Positions 21,880 through 33,100 of a stretch of DNA of 64,000 bases are shown piece by piece. Position 1 is the first letter of the stretch; every line of letters starts with the position of its first letter. The stretch covers positions 173,599,714 through 173,663,713 of the forward strand of contig CAKMRJ010005634.1 in the NCBI GenBank assembly GCA_928212115.1, in the 5' to 3' direction. The notes beneath the pieces were generated by a model. It was not told the origin of the DNA, made no database searches, and worked only from the letters and a program-made list of their open reading frames with translations. The position numbers were made by a program, and so were the translations under genes. Source of the stretch: Lactuca virosa. Its lineage: Eukaryota > Streptophyta > Magnoliopsida > Asterales > Asteraceae.

Positions 21880-22439
21880 CACTACAAATAAAATGACATT
21901 TAGTGGCACAATGAAAGTGCCACTAAAAACCGAAAAAGTGCCACTAAAAGCCCCCTGGACAATTATCGGCACAAAAAAAGTGTCACTAAAAGCACTGCCA
22001 CTACAGACCTTTAGTGGCACTTTCTGGTTGTGTCGCTGCAGCCTTATTAGGTTTTAGTGACACTTTTTTTATTATGCCACTAAAGCACTTGTAGGTTTTA
22101 GTGGAACTATTTTATGACAATTATATAACTTCTAAAACAAATATTATTTTCATACTTTTAGTGGCACTTTTTAACACAAAAATATGTTAATAAATTAGGC
22201 CTTATTTCATAATAGAAAATAATAATAATTCAATTAAGATAAGAAATGGAAACACAATATTATTACTTAAAATAAAAGTTTATTTGTCTAACAATAGTCG
22301 CTCCCTATATCATTTATAATAAGGTTAATATAAATGTACTCCATTACAATCAGATAGACCATATTCCATTACATTCTATTGTATTACAATACCCATATAC
22401 TCTATTCCTATACACCCAAGTGTGGTCACCCTGCAAAGC

Positions 22440-22529
22440 CTTCATCATTTCCAAGGCAAGACTGAATTTGAAAGACACCATGTTATTCAAGCTAGATTGT
22501 GCCAATCTTTTCCATTTCTTCGTGTGAAG
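22440..22529 (-). pseudogene. Captured exon 2 in CACTA element
   Basis: Follows an acceptor (CTTTCTTGTAG) ending at 22530. In the phase set by the upstream exon it continues ASHEEMEKIG before a stop, so the captured gene is broken here. No family recognised. Confidence 0.4.
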
Positions 22530-22738
22530 CTACAAGAAAGAGAATAAAAGAAAGTAAGAATTGTAAAAACATGGAATTTTACCAATACTATAAAAAAATA
22601 GTTTTTCAACTGAAAATAATAGATTTTTAGTATGAAAAACAGATTTCAAGCTATAAAATAACATACTTCCACCAATAATAAAATACATATATTTAGTAAA
22701 AACAAAATTTCAGTAAAAATACAGATAAAAAAACTTAC

Positions 22739-23064
22739 CAACTGCAGGGCTAATTTTGGAATTGAAATATTTACTCATTAGAGATGATAATGATGGAAGT
22801 GATTGTCTTGATGCAGAAGTAGCTCTAGAAAAAGTTGCGGGTTGGAATGATCTTTTTGCAACATGTTGAGCCACTAGAGAACGAATGTAGTTTGGTAATT
22901 TTAAAAGTGCAGCTGAAGCAAAACTTGCAACATGCAAAGGTGATACAATTAAAGTAGTGGATGAACTACCGGTGTTTCTTCTGTTTGGGATAATATCACA
23001 TTCCAAGATTAAATTGGAACAAAATTGATCAATTTCTAGTAGGGTCTCCTCACTTGGTTTATAT
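22739..23064 (-). pseudogene. Captured exon 1 in CACTA element
   Basis: A 326-bp open segment flanked by a clean acceptor (TTTGTTGTAG at its start) and donor (GTAAGT at 22738-22733). It encodes about 109 residues, beginning YKPSEETLLEIDQFCSNLIL, with an Arg/Ser-rich second half (RSFQPATFSRATSASRQSLP). Its composition is unlike the AT-rich surroundings. I do not recognise the protein; a captured host gene piece is the simplest reading, since CACTA elements are known to carry such pieces. Confidence 0.5.
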
Positions 23065-24504
23065 CTACAACAAATACAATCCCACAAAATTACAATTTAA
23101 GTAAAGAAGTTTAGAAACACAAATGACATCCAGTAATGAATGTAATGGTTCTTAACATACATATATAAGTTGTTATAAGAAAGGAAATCTACTACCATAG
23201 GGATGTTACAAATGAGAACGTAAATCACGGGGTAAAATCTAACTAGTGTGACTGACATTTGATAAACACGATTGTTAAATATATTTAGTTCAATCAACTA
23301 AATTCATTATTAGAAGAATACATACTGTAAATTTATACCAATGTTAACCATCATATTATGAAGCTCCAAACCATGGTGACAGATCTATTTTGTGTTTATT
23401 TATTTATGATGATAATTGGTGTAAAGATGAACAAACAAAAAGCCAATGCGACTATTAAGAAAAAAACATTTCGTTGCTGGAGTCTATCACTAGAATACAA
23501 ATTAACTGGGATTTAAGAGGCTCGGTCATGCCTTTCATCTTGGAATTCCAATTATACTTCTCAAGAAATTATATGCATCCTCCACTATCCAGAATCTCCC
23601 TTGTCCTCCTTAGTTCTCGGCACTAGGATGGCGGTTCCACAAATAAGAAGCAATGATGTTGTCAAGTAGCATTGATGATGAAGTGATGATTTTGGGGGCG
23701 TGATTCCTAAAGTCGTGAAGAACAAAGAACACCATAAATCGCCTAGCGCTATCGCTTAATCAAGAATCAAGGGTTTTTATGGTTTCTTGTTGACTCCTCA
23801 TGAATACGAGTCGAAGATCGTTGTTAGAGGTATATTTTTGTGCTTGATTTCTAAAAGGAGAAAAGGATTTCGTACCTGAGTTGGAGATATGTGGTCTGAG
23901 CGCACAACAAGCAGTGTCAAGGGCAAGACGGGCTTGCGAATACTATGCATGAGCGATTTGGAGTCTAGAGTCTGGTTTAGGCAAATGGAGATGTAAATTA
24001 GGGTTTACGGAATCTGTGGGAGACGATGGGACTTGGAGAGTGGGACGTAACTAGAAGGGTAAGGACGATTAGGGATTTACAAAGTTAAAGAATGGGGAAA
24101 TTTTTTAATAGGAGGGAATTAAAGTGTAGGCGGGGTTTTTTTAATTTTTGGGAAAAAACATTTTCCCGCTGCAACAAAAGAGAAGGGATTTTCAAATTTT
24201 TTAGGAAAACTATAATGGCACAAAGAAAAATGACACTAAAAGTATGTTATAGTGGCACAAAAGCAAAGTGATACTAAAACTTTGTGCCACTAAATGTAAT
24301 TTTATTTGTAGTGCTAGTTAGAGGGTGTTAGGGGAGTTCCTTCTACAATTGATGGCGGAGAGTAGTGTGGGGGTTGCACTAGGAAAACCTAGGAAGAGAT
24401 TCGGTGCTGGGAGCATTGTCTTATTGAGGGTTGTATGTATAGATAAGGGAGTAACTTGGAGGATTCAGGACGATCCTTGAGGAAAGTAAGGATAGATGTG
24501 GAAG

Positions 24505-24524
24505 GTAGTATGAGCCCGTACTAC
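24505..24524 (+). promoter_or_regulatory. Conserved palindrome in leader of element D
   Basis: GTAGTATGAGCCCGTACTAC, the D counterpart of the GGGCCC palindromes at 2701 and 5961, with one core base changed. Confidence 0.5.
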
Positions 24525-24604
24525 TGTAAGCAGATGATCCGTACTCGAGTCAAGGAAAGCCACGATGATACCGGGAAGCTTGTATAGTATGGGAATCCTC
24601 GATG

Positions 24605-24605
<1 letters not shown>

Positions 24606-24662
<57 letters not shown>
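24606..24662. repeat. (AT)n(GT)n microsatellite
   Basis: About 40 bases of alternating AT followed by about 16 of GT. Confidence 0.95.
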
Positions 24663-24663
<1 letters not shown>

Positions 24664-24695
24664 TCTGATGGTTTGAATGTTATATTTTTAGTATA

Positions 24696-25600
24696 GTGGT
24701 CACTCGAGGAGGATCTGATAGTGGTTCCGGTGCGGGTGAGGGTCCAGGTTCGGGCACTGGAGCCGGATATTTAGATGATCAGATGCGGAAGTTCATTTCA
24801 TCTGAGATTACCCGCAGTATTCTTGAGTATACTCCATTGATCTTCGGCACAGTCAAGGAGGGTATCCTGGAGATTTTGGATGAGCGCTTGGGCGCTTTTC
24901 TTTCCGAGATGGTGGCGATGATGGGAGCTCGCACCTTGATTTTCTGTGAGTTTCGGGCATGTGGAGCCCCGAAGTTCTTCGGGAAGAAGGACCCGATTGC
25001 AAGTAGGCATTGGTTAGCAGAAGTCGGGAACGCCTTCCGATCTAGCCTTTGCCCTGATGAGGCGAAGGTCAGACTTGCATCCTGTCTTCTGAGAGACAGA
25101 GCTTAGGACTGGTGGGAGGAGGTTAGACATGCCTTGGGAGACAAGGCGATTGAGTCCATGACTTGGGAGGATTTTTTGTGACCAGATTTCGGGCTGAGTT
25201 CGCACCTGTGATTGAGCTCCAACAGTTGGCGAGGAATTCCAGGACCTTCGCCAGATTACTGAGACGGTAGTGGAGACCACTACTATGTTCCGTGGGAGGG
25301 CGTTATTGGTTCCGCAGTATGTGGCGGACGAGGAGATGAAGAAGGCGAGGTACCATAAGATGCTGAGGAGCGATATCAGGCAGTTTGTGAGCCAATGCAG
25401 TTACATGATACTGGATGATATGATAGCGAGGGTTAGAGAGAGAGAGAGAAAGAGATAGATAGAGAGAGAGAGAGATTGACTTGGAGATGGAGAGGAAGAG
25501 GAAACCAGATCAGGTTCAGGGTTCAGAGGGTTCGGGAAAGAGGCCCAAGGTTTTTGACTCGAGATCGAGAGGCCAGCAGGGTCGGGGTCTTTGTTGAAAG
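24696..25600 (+). pseudogene. gag of gypsy element D
   Basis: The frame from 24696 opens with a Gly/Ser-rich segment, then RKFISSEITRSI and, in the capsid region, FGKKDPIASRHWLAEVGNAF and CLLRDRA. That block is the Ty3/gypsy retrotransposon gag domain. A TAG stop at 25105-25107 interrupts just before DWWEEVRHALGDKA, the normal continuation, and a frame change follows near 25180; the capsid C-terminal part then continues to about 25440 (TMFRGRALLVPQYVADEEMK, LRSDIRQFV). A GA-rich run (25434-25474) sits at the hinge to the nucleocapsid part. The gene is non-functional. Confidence 0.85.
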
Positions 25601-26197
25601 TGCGGCAAGGCGCACGATGGGGTGTACAGGGTGGGTGGTTCTGGCTACTTCAAGTGCGGCAGGATATGTCATATCAGCAGGGATTCCACTTCCACCACCA
25701 CCACCCAGGTATCTGATCTGATTTGCTTTCATTGCAATCAGAGGGGCCATAAGAAGGCCAATTGCCTGAGTTTAGCAGCAGTGGGACCAGTGGTAACACC
25801 TGCTCCAACGAATTTACGGATTACTGATGGCTGCCAGGGCAAGGCGGATGCACCTGTTGTGCGGAGAAGGGCTTTTCACCTGACAGCCGAGGGGGCTCGT
25901 GTCGCACCTGATGTGGTGAAGGGTATGTATCATCTCCTTATCTCTTTATTTATGTTGATTTTTCTACTTATATCTGTGTGTTTTGTTTTAGGATCGTTCA
26001 TTGTAAAGGGTATCTCTGCCTTGGTATTGTTCGATTCTGGGGCTACCCGATCTTTTGTATATCTTGCGCTCAGCAAGAGGTTTGCCGATGTTCTGAGGAA
26101 GTTGGATTGTCCATTAGAGGTTGCGATTGTTGATGATTGTCCTATGCGAGTATATAGGGTTCATCGTGGTTGTGTTCTAGAGTTGTTCAGCGAATAG
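25590..26197 (+). pseudogene. Nucleocapsid zinc knuckles and protease start, element D
   Basis: The 191-codon frame 25622-26197 has a CX2CX4HX4C zinc knuckle (CFHCNQRGHKKANC, residues 35-48), preceded by a decayed CCHC at about 25592-25670. Residues 137-147 carry the aspartic protease active site (VLFDSGATRSF). Between them is a 69-nt segment with perfect splice signals (25923-25991). The frame is cut at 26197 by insert E and resumes at 38114, giving the normal order nucleocapsid-protease. Confidence 0.85.
25923..25991 (+). other. Putative 69-nt in-frame intron in gag-pro of D
   Basis: Starts GTATGTATC and ends TTTGTTTTAG, T-rich. Removal joins VVKG to SFIVKGISALVLFDSG, the usual spacing between nucleocapsid and protease in this family. 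If retained it adds 23 hydrophobic residues in frame (LISLFMLIFLLISVCFVL), resembling a membrane segment. Confidence 0.55.
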
Positions 26198-26959
26198 TGT
26201 AACGCCCGCATATCCGGGCTAGTCAATTTAGAGACAATAAGCATAAAAATGACTTTTTGATAGAATATTATTTAGAATAAATAATATTAACCAAGTTATA
26301 GTATATGTCACAAGGGTTTCCGTACATATAAAGAACGCTGAAATCCGAGTTATAACGAAAAAGTTATGACCTGTTGAAGTTCACGACAAAACCGGCACGA
26401 CGTTGTGTGATGTAAAAAGTGAGTTTTCGATAAAATACTTTTTAGCCTTAGCGATCTAAATGAAAGTCGTATTATACGTTAAACCGATAGCGTTCATAAA
26501 AAGAACGTCCAAATCTGACTTCGTATGAAGAAGTTATGATTTTTTTAAGATTTCGCATAGCAGTACACAACCCGGAATTCGAAGTTTAGATCGACCTATT
26601 TTTAGCCGATACAATCTAAACGAGAATTGAGGATCTCTTTAATAGTAGGTCAATGATAAAAGACAGACGAAAACAGACGTCGGGTGACAAAGTTATGAAT
26701 TTTTAACGGACTTTACCTGTCTAGACCCGTTAAAATATAACTTTAAAATAAAGTGAAAATTAGCCGACAGAGTCTAAACGAAAGTTGTAGAGTACGTCCC
26801 CACATACGTGTGTATATAAAGAACGTCGAAAATGAAGCTCGTATGCGAAAGTTACGAAATTTAGAAGTCGGAAATGGGCTGATGCGAAGTGGGTGACGTG
26901 GCACGATCCAAGCCCTTGCTTGCTCCCTACGGTCCTCGCTTCGGGTGATGACAGGTGAC

Positions 26960-27042
26960 CCCTCGAACATGCAGCGTAGCCCTCGTACGCGCAGCGTACT
27001 GGGTACGTGCAATGTACCTCCGAGGAACGCCCAACATACCGA
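26960..27042. repeat. Palindrome cluster upstream of TATA, LTR E
   Basis: Degenerate copies of ACGCNCAGCGTA: CATGCAGCGTAG, TACGCGCAGCGTAC, TACGTGCAATGTAC and AACGCCCAACATAC. Confidence 0.7.
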
Positions 27043-27098
27043 GGACCAGGCTCCCTATAAATAAGATGTGAGGGATGCCACCATTTCTCACACCTTAA

Positions 27099-27101
<3 letters not shown>

Positions 27102-27141
<40 letters not shown>

Positions 27142-27156
27142 TCTCTCTCTCTCTCT
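27102..27156 (+). repeat. CT microsatellite in LTR E leader
   Basis: About 55 bp of CTCTCT starting some 40 bp downstream of the TATA box; CT-rich tracts are common in plant 5' untranslated leaders. Confidence 0.9.
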
Positions 27157-27949
27157 AAACCTCTCCCAAGCCTTACTACTTCCCAAGTGCTAAGAGGTGA
27201 GTCCCGGAGTGCCAGAAGGCTCCAAGAAGAAGAGCTTTCGGTTCAGAAGTTCTGCTCCCGCAGAGCTCAGTTCCTAGCCAAACCTCCTAGTAAGTGAGTT
27301 ATGCTTACCTTACTTTAAGTATAGCTTATGTTTAAGTTCAATATCATTATTATGAATTTATAAACAATATATATTATAAAATATAATATAAAAAGTGTTA
27401 TTATAATATCTTTTAACTACTCGCGGTACGGAGAATCTGGTTTGAAGGGTCGCATAAGGTTGTTGGATTTCAGAAGTGCTATAATGCCAAAATGGTCCTG
27501 CCCTCCGGTGTTTCATGTTTGGCCCCTTTCTGTACATAGTGGTTGAAAAGTATGGTTTAACAATTATAAAACAATATCGCTTGTAAATAGTCGCAATAAA
27601 TATTAGACTAAAATTTAGCTGTAATGATACTAGGTTTCACCGAAGGAAAATAGAATTATTAGAAGCGAAGCGCTGCCCGATTTTGGAATCATCACTTTAA
27701 CAAGTGAGTGAATAGTTACTTTCATCTTACACATAGATATGAAGTATTTAATATAAATTACATGGTATGTGTACATATTATCTGTGTCCTTGATATCTAT
27801 GCTGGATGAACAAAATATACATGATTTATTTGATTTAAAATGTATATGTATTTTATACCTATAAAATTATTGGGTGAAGATGGGTAGATGAATGATGAAA
27901 GATGAAAGATGATATAGATGAAAATTGGCAACTATGGACTTAGTGCCCA

Positions 27950-28165
27950 ATAGATGAACCTTGGCAGCTGCGCCACAACCTGTAGATGCTTTTGAACTAC
28001 GATATACTCTAAACATCCTAGTAGCTGCGCGTAAAGGATAATATCGGCAACTGCGCCTAATAGAGAAGATCATAATCCTGGCAGTTGCGCCTAAAGGATA
28101 AGATTGGCAGCTGTGCCTAATAGATAACATTGGCAGATGTGCCATTGGTACTGATGGACTTCGTG
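27950..28165 (+). repeat. GGCAGCTGCGCC short-unit array in LTR E
   Basis: Six to seven imperfect units of about 25-60 bp built around TTGGCAGCTGCGCCTAATAG, the core being a CAGCTG/GCAGYTGC dyad. Inside the putative leader intron, before the insertion point of gypsy F. Confidence 0.82.
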
Positions 28166-28230
28166 CCTATTCCTTAGTACAATCCTTAGGAATGAATGAG
28201 TGAATGATAGATGATTCTTAGGGTAGATCC

Positions 28231-29401
28231 TGTCACACCCCCAAACCGATAAAACGACGGAAACGTCTAGGGGCGGATGACTTCATGTACAGTATCATAA
28301 TAATTGAATAATAGAGATCAAAGCATTACAACCATCATATTTATAATTTAATATTTACATTGAGTTCGATTCATTATTTGTTTGACTCCAAAAACATACG
28401 ACAAAAATATATGACGTGACACTGCTACGCTCCATCTTCACAAAACCTGTGTGGGTATTTGTCTACTGATTCCCTGAGAATACAAGTGGTTTTTGAAAAA
28501 GTGTCAACATTTATGTTAGTGAGTTCATAAGCATTTTGTATAAGAAAGATATGCCATTGTTCCTTGAAAATGATAGTGTGTTCTTCCAGAAAATGAATAG
28601 TTTCTTTTAAAGTGAATTGTAGTCTTAGGAACCTTAAGACTGAAAATGTATAAGTATTGCTGTACTCTGAAGTAGTATTATGTATTTTTATATCTTTATA
28701 AAACCATTTGAATGCATGTTTCCAGAAATGTAAACTGTATTGTACTGGAAAATAGTGTAATATAGTTTTATCTAATAAAACCATTTGAAGGTATGTATGT
28801 ATTCGTAAACCAAACGTATTGTTAATACCCCTTGTGAGTTATTATAACCATGCTAATGACCTAGTTGTCCTATTATGACGTTCTTCAGACGTCGGAATGG
28901 TACGACATTTGTCACCCCAGACCTGCCGGTCCAACTGTAGCTAACAGTTTAGGTGCATGATTGTCAGTCCCGTATAGATTTATACACAAGTGTCACGCTC
29001 TCTTACGGGAGATTCTGGTTATAATACAGGAACTTTAGTATGTACTTTGGTAAGTACGGTGAAGGTATGTCTCACAAATCCGTATTGACGATTTACGTGT
29101 AGTATAATGAAAAGCCATTTTGTAATTATGCCTTTAAATAATTATAATACTATTGTATCCCGAAATGGTAAAATAGAGTGTATATCCCATAAACTATACC
29201 TGTTATAGTTTATAAAAATGTTTCGTTGTATTGAAGAATCCTTTGTATGTACATTATCATTTTCACTATGATAATAAAATGGAATGAAATAATTATATAT
29301 GTATTTATATATAATTATACCCTTTTGTTCAATAGATTACAAAAGAGTTAAAGTCTTATAAACTATATTTATAAAGTTTATTATTGTAATCAAATTTGTA
29401 C

Positions 29402-29461
<60 letters not shown>

Positions 29462-30369
29462 AAGAATAACATATGTAATGGTTTGTATATTAACACAAGT
29501 TTTCTTGTGTTTTACTTGTACTCCCCCCTAAAACATAGAAAAATCTTGAAAAATGTAGGGGTATGAACTCACCTCGAGTGTGTTCTTGGCTGGATAACGA
29601 GGTAAAAACGACGATCTTCAAGTTATAATACGTGAAGGTGTTCGTATCCTACAAAATTTTAACATATAATAGTATGTGTAAATTAGGTGACTAACAAGGA
29701 AAGTATTGTATAACCATTAGATTTGACAAAGGACTTACAATAATTTCTTAAGAATCAACTTGAATGATTTGTCTCATGGGTAAGTTTGAAGGTGTTACTC
29801 GGAAAAGTGTATGAAGATTTGAAGATTTGAAGATGTTCATATGAATTTTGAGAGAAAAGCTAAGGGATTTGAAGATGGAAATGAGACTTATGAATGATTA
29901 TTTCGGCCATATGTATATATATTAGGGTAGTGGTGATGTGATGTTTGCATTGGTATGTGGAATTTATCTCATTGGAAAAAGTGCCACCAGATAAGATTTG
30001 TGAATTCGATCTAAGCACCACTGAGAACCCTCTTAAAGCCACCGAAATCACATGTGATTTCGGTCCAAGTGTGATCTCGGTCTAGCTTGTTCTCGGTCCA
30101 AGGTTGAGATTTCGGTCTCGCATGTTCTCGGCCAAAGTTGAGATTTCGGCCTAGTCCCTTATCCGAGAACCCCTTTTAAACCACCGAAATCAAGGGTGAT
30201 TTCGGTCTTGTGCCACCTAGGTCTTCAAGGTTTTCGGTCCTAACTACTTAACGGAAAACTTAAAAAAAACAATGTATAATTTATTGATTGACGTCTTAAC
30301 TATTTGAATTTCATTTGACTTTTGTTGACTTGACTGACTTTTGTTGACCCGAAATAGCCGGTTGTCACA
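28231..30369 (-). mobile_element. 3' LTR of gypsy element F (2139 bp)
   Basis: Starts TGTCACACCCCC and ends GTTGTCACA; closely matches 35492-37682 over its whole length. Left flank GATCC (28226-28230) is repeated after the right LTR (37683-37687). The poly-purine tract lies next to it at 30370-30390. It contains an (AT)n run (29405-29458), donor GAG|GTGAGT at 29575-29567 and an acceptor-like TTCTCAG|GGA ending at 28474. It lacks about 44 bp present in the right copy near 36390. Confidence 0.95.
29405..29458. repeat. (AT)n microsatellite in left LTR of F
   Basis: Uninterrupted AT dinucleotides, matched by a similar run at 36710-36763 in the other LTR. Confidence 0.95.
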
Positions 30370-30392
30370 TTATCCCCCTCCCCCCCCCCGGT
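30370..30392 (-). promoter_or_regulatory. Poly-purine tract of element F
   Basis: Minus strand GGGGGGGGGAGGGGGATAAT immediately before the 3' LTR; primes plus-strand DNA synthesis in LTR retrotransposons. Confidence 0.85.
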
Positions 30393-30472
30393 TAGAGGGA
30401 ATTTCGTCCTGAAATTAGTTCTAGAGTGGGAACTCATGAACTAGGGAAAAGATGTGGGTATTTTTGTTTCAT

Positions 30473-30817
30473 CTAGTCTTCTCGTTCCCAAGTGAATTCA
30501 GGTCCTCTCTTGGTGTTCCAGTGGACCTTCACTATTGGTATACGGCTTTGTTTCGTTCTCTTGATCTCCCTGTCCATGATTTCCACAAGTTCCTCTATCA
30601 AGTGTAGACTCTCGTTTATCTCGATTTCATCGACTGGGATTACAAGAGTTTCGTCGGACATATACTTTTTCAGATTGGACACATGGAAAGTGGGGTGTAC
30701 GTTACTAAGTTCTTGGGGTAGTTGAAGTTTGTAAGCTACCGGGAAAATCCTGGCAAGGATCTCGAACGACCTGATATACCTTGGATTTAGGTTCCCACGT
30801 TTTCCATAACACATCAT
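30473..30817 (-). pseudogene. Integrase C-terminus with chromodomain, element F
   Basis: The 114-codon frame holds the GPFEIL-like start (IRSFEILARIFPVAYKLQLP), then HPTFHVSNLKKY and the chromodomain-like end VPVDEI...EIMDREIKR...KVHWNTKRGPEFTWERED. This order is typical of plant chromoviruses (probably Tekay clade), whose chromodomain is thought to direct insertion to particular chromatin. The start is cut by frame damage at about 30820. Confidence 0.9.
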
Positions 30818-31038
30818 CCCTTCCAGGGTGAGACCTTCAATAGAACAACGTCACCAACCTAGAATTCCAAGGGTTTGCGCCGCTTATCTGCATAGCTCTT
30901 TTGCCGACCCCTAGATGCTTTCGGTCGTTCCCGAATTTGGATGATCTTCTCTGTTGTCTCCCTTATGATCTAGGGGCTGGTGAGTGTGCTATCAAGAACT
31001 TGCCTCTTTGCTAGTTGTGTGTCACCCACTTCAGCCCA

Positions 31039-31915
31039 TCACATAGGTGATCTGCACTTGCGTCCGTAGAGGGCTTCGAATGACGCAACCTTGATGCTAG
31101 TGTGATAACTGTTATTGTATGAGAATTCGATGAGTGGTAAATGGGTATCCCAAGCTTTACCAAAGTCTATCATGCAATCTCTCAACAAGTCTTCCAGTGT
31201 CTGAATGGTTATCTCACTTTGCCCGTCAGCCTGGGGATGGTACGCTGTACTCATGTCGAGTTTGGTTCCCAAGGACTTTTGTAGTGATTGCCAAAACAGT
31301 GAGGTAAATCTACTATCTCTGTCGGAGATAATGGATATTGGCACACCGTGCAATCGTACGATCTTTTTAATGTATGTCCTGGTTAGCTTCTCCATCTTGT
31401 CGGTCTCTTTTATTGGTAGGAAGTTCGCGGATTTGGTTAACCTGTCAACGATCACCCAAATGGTGTTAAGACCACCCGTTGTCTTGGGCAAATTGGTGAT
31501 GAAATCCATGGTTATCCGTTCCCACTTCCACTCGGGTATATCTGGTTATTGTAGTAAACCCAAGGGCTTCTGATATTCTACCTTGACATTGGCGCAAGTC
31601 AGGCACTTGCCCACATAAGTAGCTATTTTTTGCCTTCATGTTTGGCCACCAATAAAGTTTCTTGAGGTCCAGGTACATCTTTTCTGAACTGGTATGAACA
31701 GCGTATCTGGTCTTGTGAGCCTCGTTCATGACAACGTCTCTGTACCCACCGAACTTCGATGTCCAGATCCGATTCGTGAGATAACGAACTCCGTCATCCT
31801 TAACTTCCAGGTTTTTATCCATTCCTCTTAAGGCTTCACCTGCCACATTCTCGGATTTCAAGGCTTCCAACTGAGCCTCTTTGATCTGCATGGACAGGTG
31901 TGAATGGATGGTCAT
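31039..31915 (-). pseudogene. Integrase, element F
   Basis: Two overlapping frames. 31915-31466 carries the zinc-binding part (HKTRYAVHTSSEKMYLDLKK, YWWPNMK) and a broken CXXC. 31509-31039 carries the catalytic core (MDFITNLPKTTGGLNTIWVI, ISDRDSRFTSLFWQSLQ, AYHPQADGQSE) with its two aspartates and following glutamate. The frame change around 31500 shows the gene is inactive. Integrase joins the DNA copy to the host chromosome. Confidence 0.92.
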
Positions 31916-31930
31916 GGTTAATGATTTTAC

Positions 31931-32522
31931 TCAGCGGCCCGAGTACTCTTTTCGACTAAGGGCATCTGCTACTACATTGGCTTTGCCTAGATGATAGCAA
32001 ATCTCACATTCGTAATCATTTAGTAGTTCTACCCATAGTCGTTGCCTCATGTTGAGTTCCTTTTGATCGAAAATGTGCTGGAGACTCTTATGGTCCGTGA
32101 AGATTGTGCACTTCGTACCATAAAGGTAGTGCGTCCAAATCTTCAGAGCAAATACTACTACTCCCAGTTCGAGGTCATCTGTGGTATAGTTGACCTCGTG
32201 ATTCTTAAGCTGTCTCGAGGCATAGGAAATGAACTTTCCTCGTTCCATAAGTACACAACCTAGCCATTGCTTGGATGCATCGCAGTAAACCACAAAATCT
32301 TCTGTCCCTTCTGGAAGGGACAAGATCGGGGCGCTGCATAGGGCTTACTTTAGTGTTTGGAACACAGTTTCTTGTTTCTCCTCCCAGTTGAATGTTACAC
32401 CCTTCTGAGTCAGGGTGGTGACTGGATTTGCGATCTTGTAAAAGTTTTGTATGAACCTCCTGTAGTAGCCAGCAAGGCCTCAAAATTGACGAATTTCCGT
32501 TGGTGTTCTTGGTGTCGCCCAA
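31931..32522 (-). pseudogene. RNase H domain, element F
   Basis: Frame 32323-31931 shows the RNase H core FVVYCDASKQWLGCVLMERG, ISYASRQLKNHEVNYTTDDL and IFTDHKSLQHIFDQ, ending HLGKANVVADALSRK. The join to RT at 32480-32522 is out of frame. RNase H degrades the RNA strand during reverse transcription. Confidence 0.92.
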
Positions 32523-33061
32523 TTTTCGACTGCCTTGATTTTGGAGGGATCGACATGTATCCCTTCCTCGCTAACCACGTGACCTAGGAAATCCACCTTT
32601 CGAATCCAGAATTCACATTTCGAGAACTTCGCATACAACTTCTCTGCTCTTAATGTTTCCAATACTTGTCGTAGGTGTTGACTGTGTTCTTCCTTACTTC
32701 GTGAGTAGACTAGTATGTCATCGATGAATACTATCACGAATTTGTCTAAGTAAGGTCGGCATACACGGTTCATCAGGTCCATGAACACCACGGGTGCATT
32801 TGTTAATCCGAAGGGCATTACTACGAATTCGTAGTGACCGTAGCGAGTTCTGAATGCGGTCTTGGGGATATCTTCCTCCTGGACTCGCAACTGATGGTAT
32901 CCGGATCTTAGATCGATCTTTGAGAAGTAACTTGATCCTTGTAGTTGGTCAAAGAGTTCGTCGATTCGAGGTAAATGATATCGATTTTTTATGGTGAGTT
33001 TATTTAGTTCTCGGTAGTCTATGCACATGCGGAATGATCCATCCTTCTTCTTCACGAACAT
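32480..33061 (-). pseudogene. Reverse transcriptase, element F
   Basis: The 193-codon open stretch starts FVKKKDGSFRMCIDYRELNK and includes YFSKIDLRSGYHQLRV, FGLTNAPVVFMDLMN and the catalytic VFIDDILVYS, followed by the thumb (EFWIRKVDFLGHVVSEEGI). All core Ty3/gypsy RT blocks and the catalytic aspartates are present; only the upstream and downstream joins are broken. Confidence 0.95.
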
Positions 33062-33100
33062 GATCGGTGCTCCCCAAGGTGAGAAGCTTGGTCTGATGAA

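Larger units (their letters stand above)
21880..24313. mobile_element. Non-autonomous CACTA transposon (2434 bp)
   Basis: Starts CACTACAAATAAAATGACAT at 21880 and ends with its inverse (ATTTTATTTGTAGTG) at 24313. Three bases, CTA, are duplicated at 21877-21879 and 24314-24316, as expected for CACTA (En/Spm) elements. Subterminal repeats of TTTAGTGGCAC occur in both orientations at 21898-22170 and 24212-24297. There is no transposase. The interior has spliced-looking exons on the minus strand of unknown origin. The element sits in the leader of D. Confidence 0.95.
24314..24695 (+). other. Leader of element D, second part
   Basis: Non-coding leader between the CACTA element and gag. It contains the conserved palindrome at 24505-24524 and an (AT)n(GT)n microsatellite at about 24606-24662. 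Confidence 0.65.
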
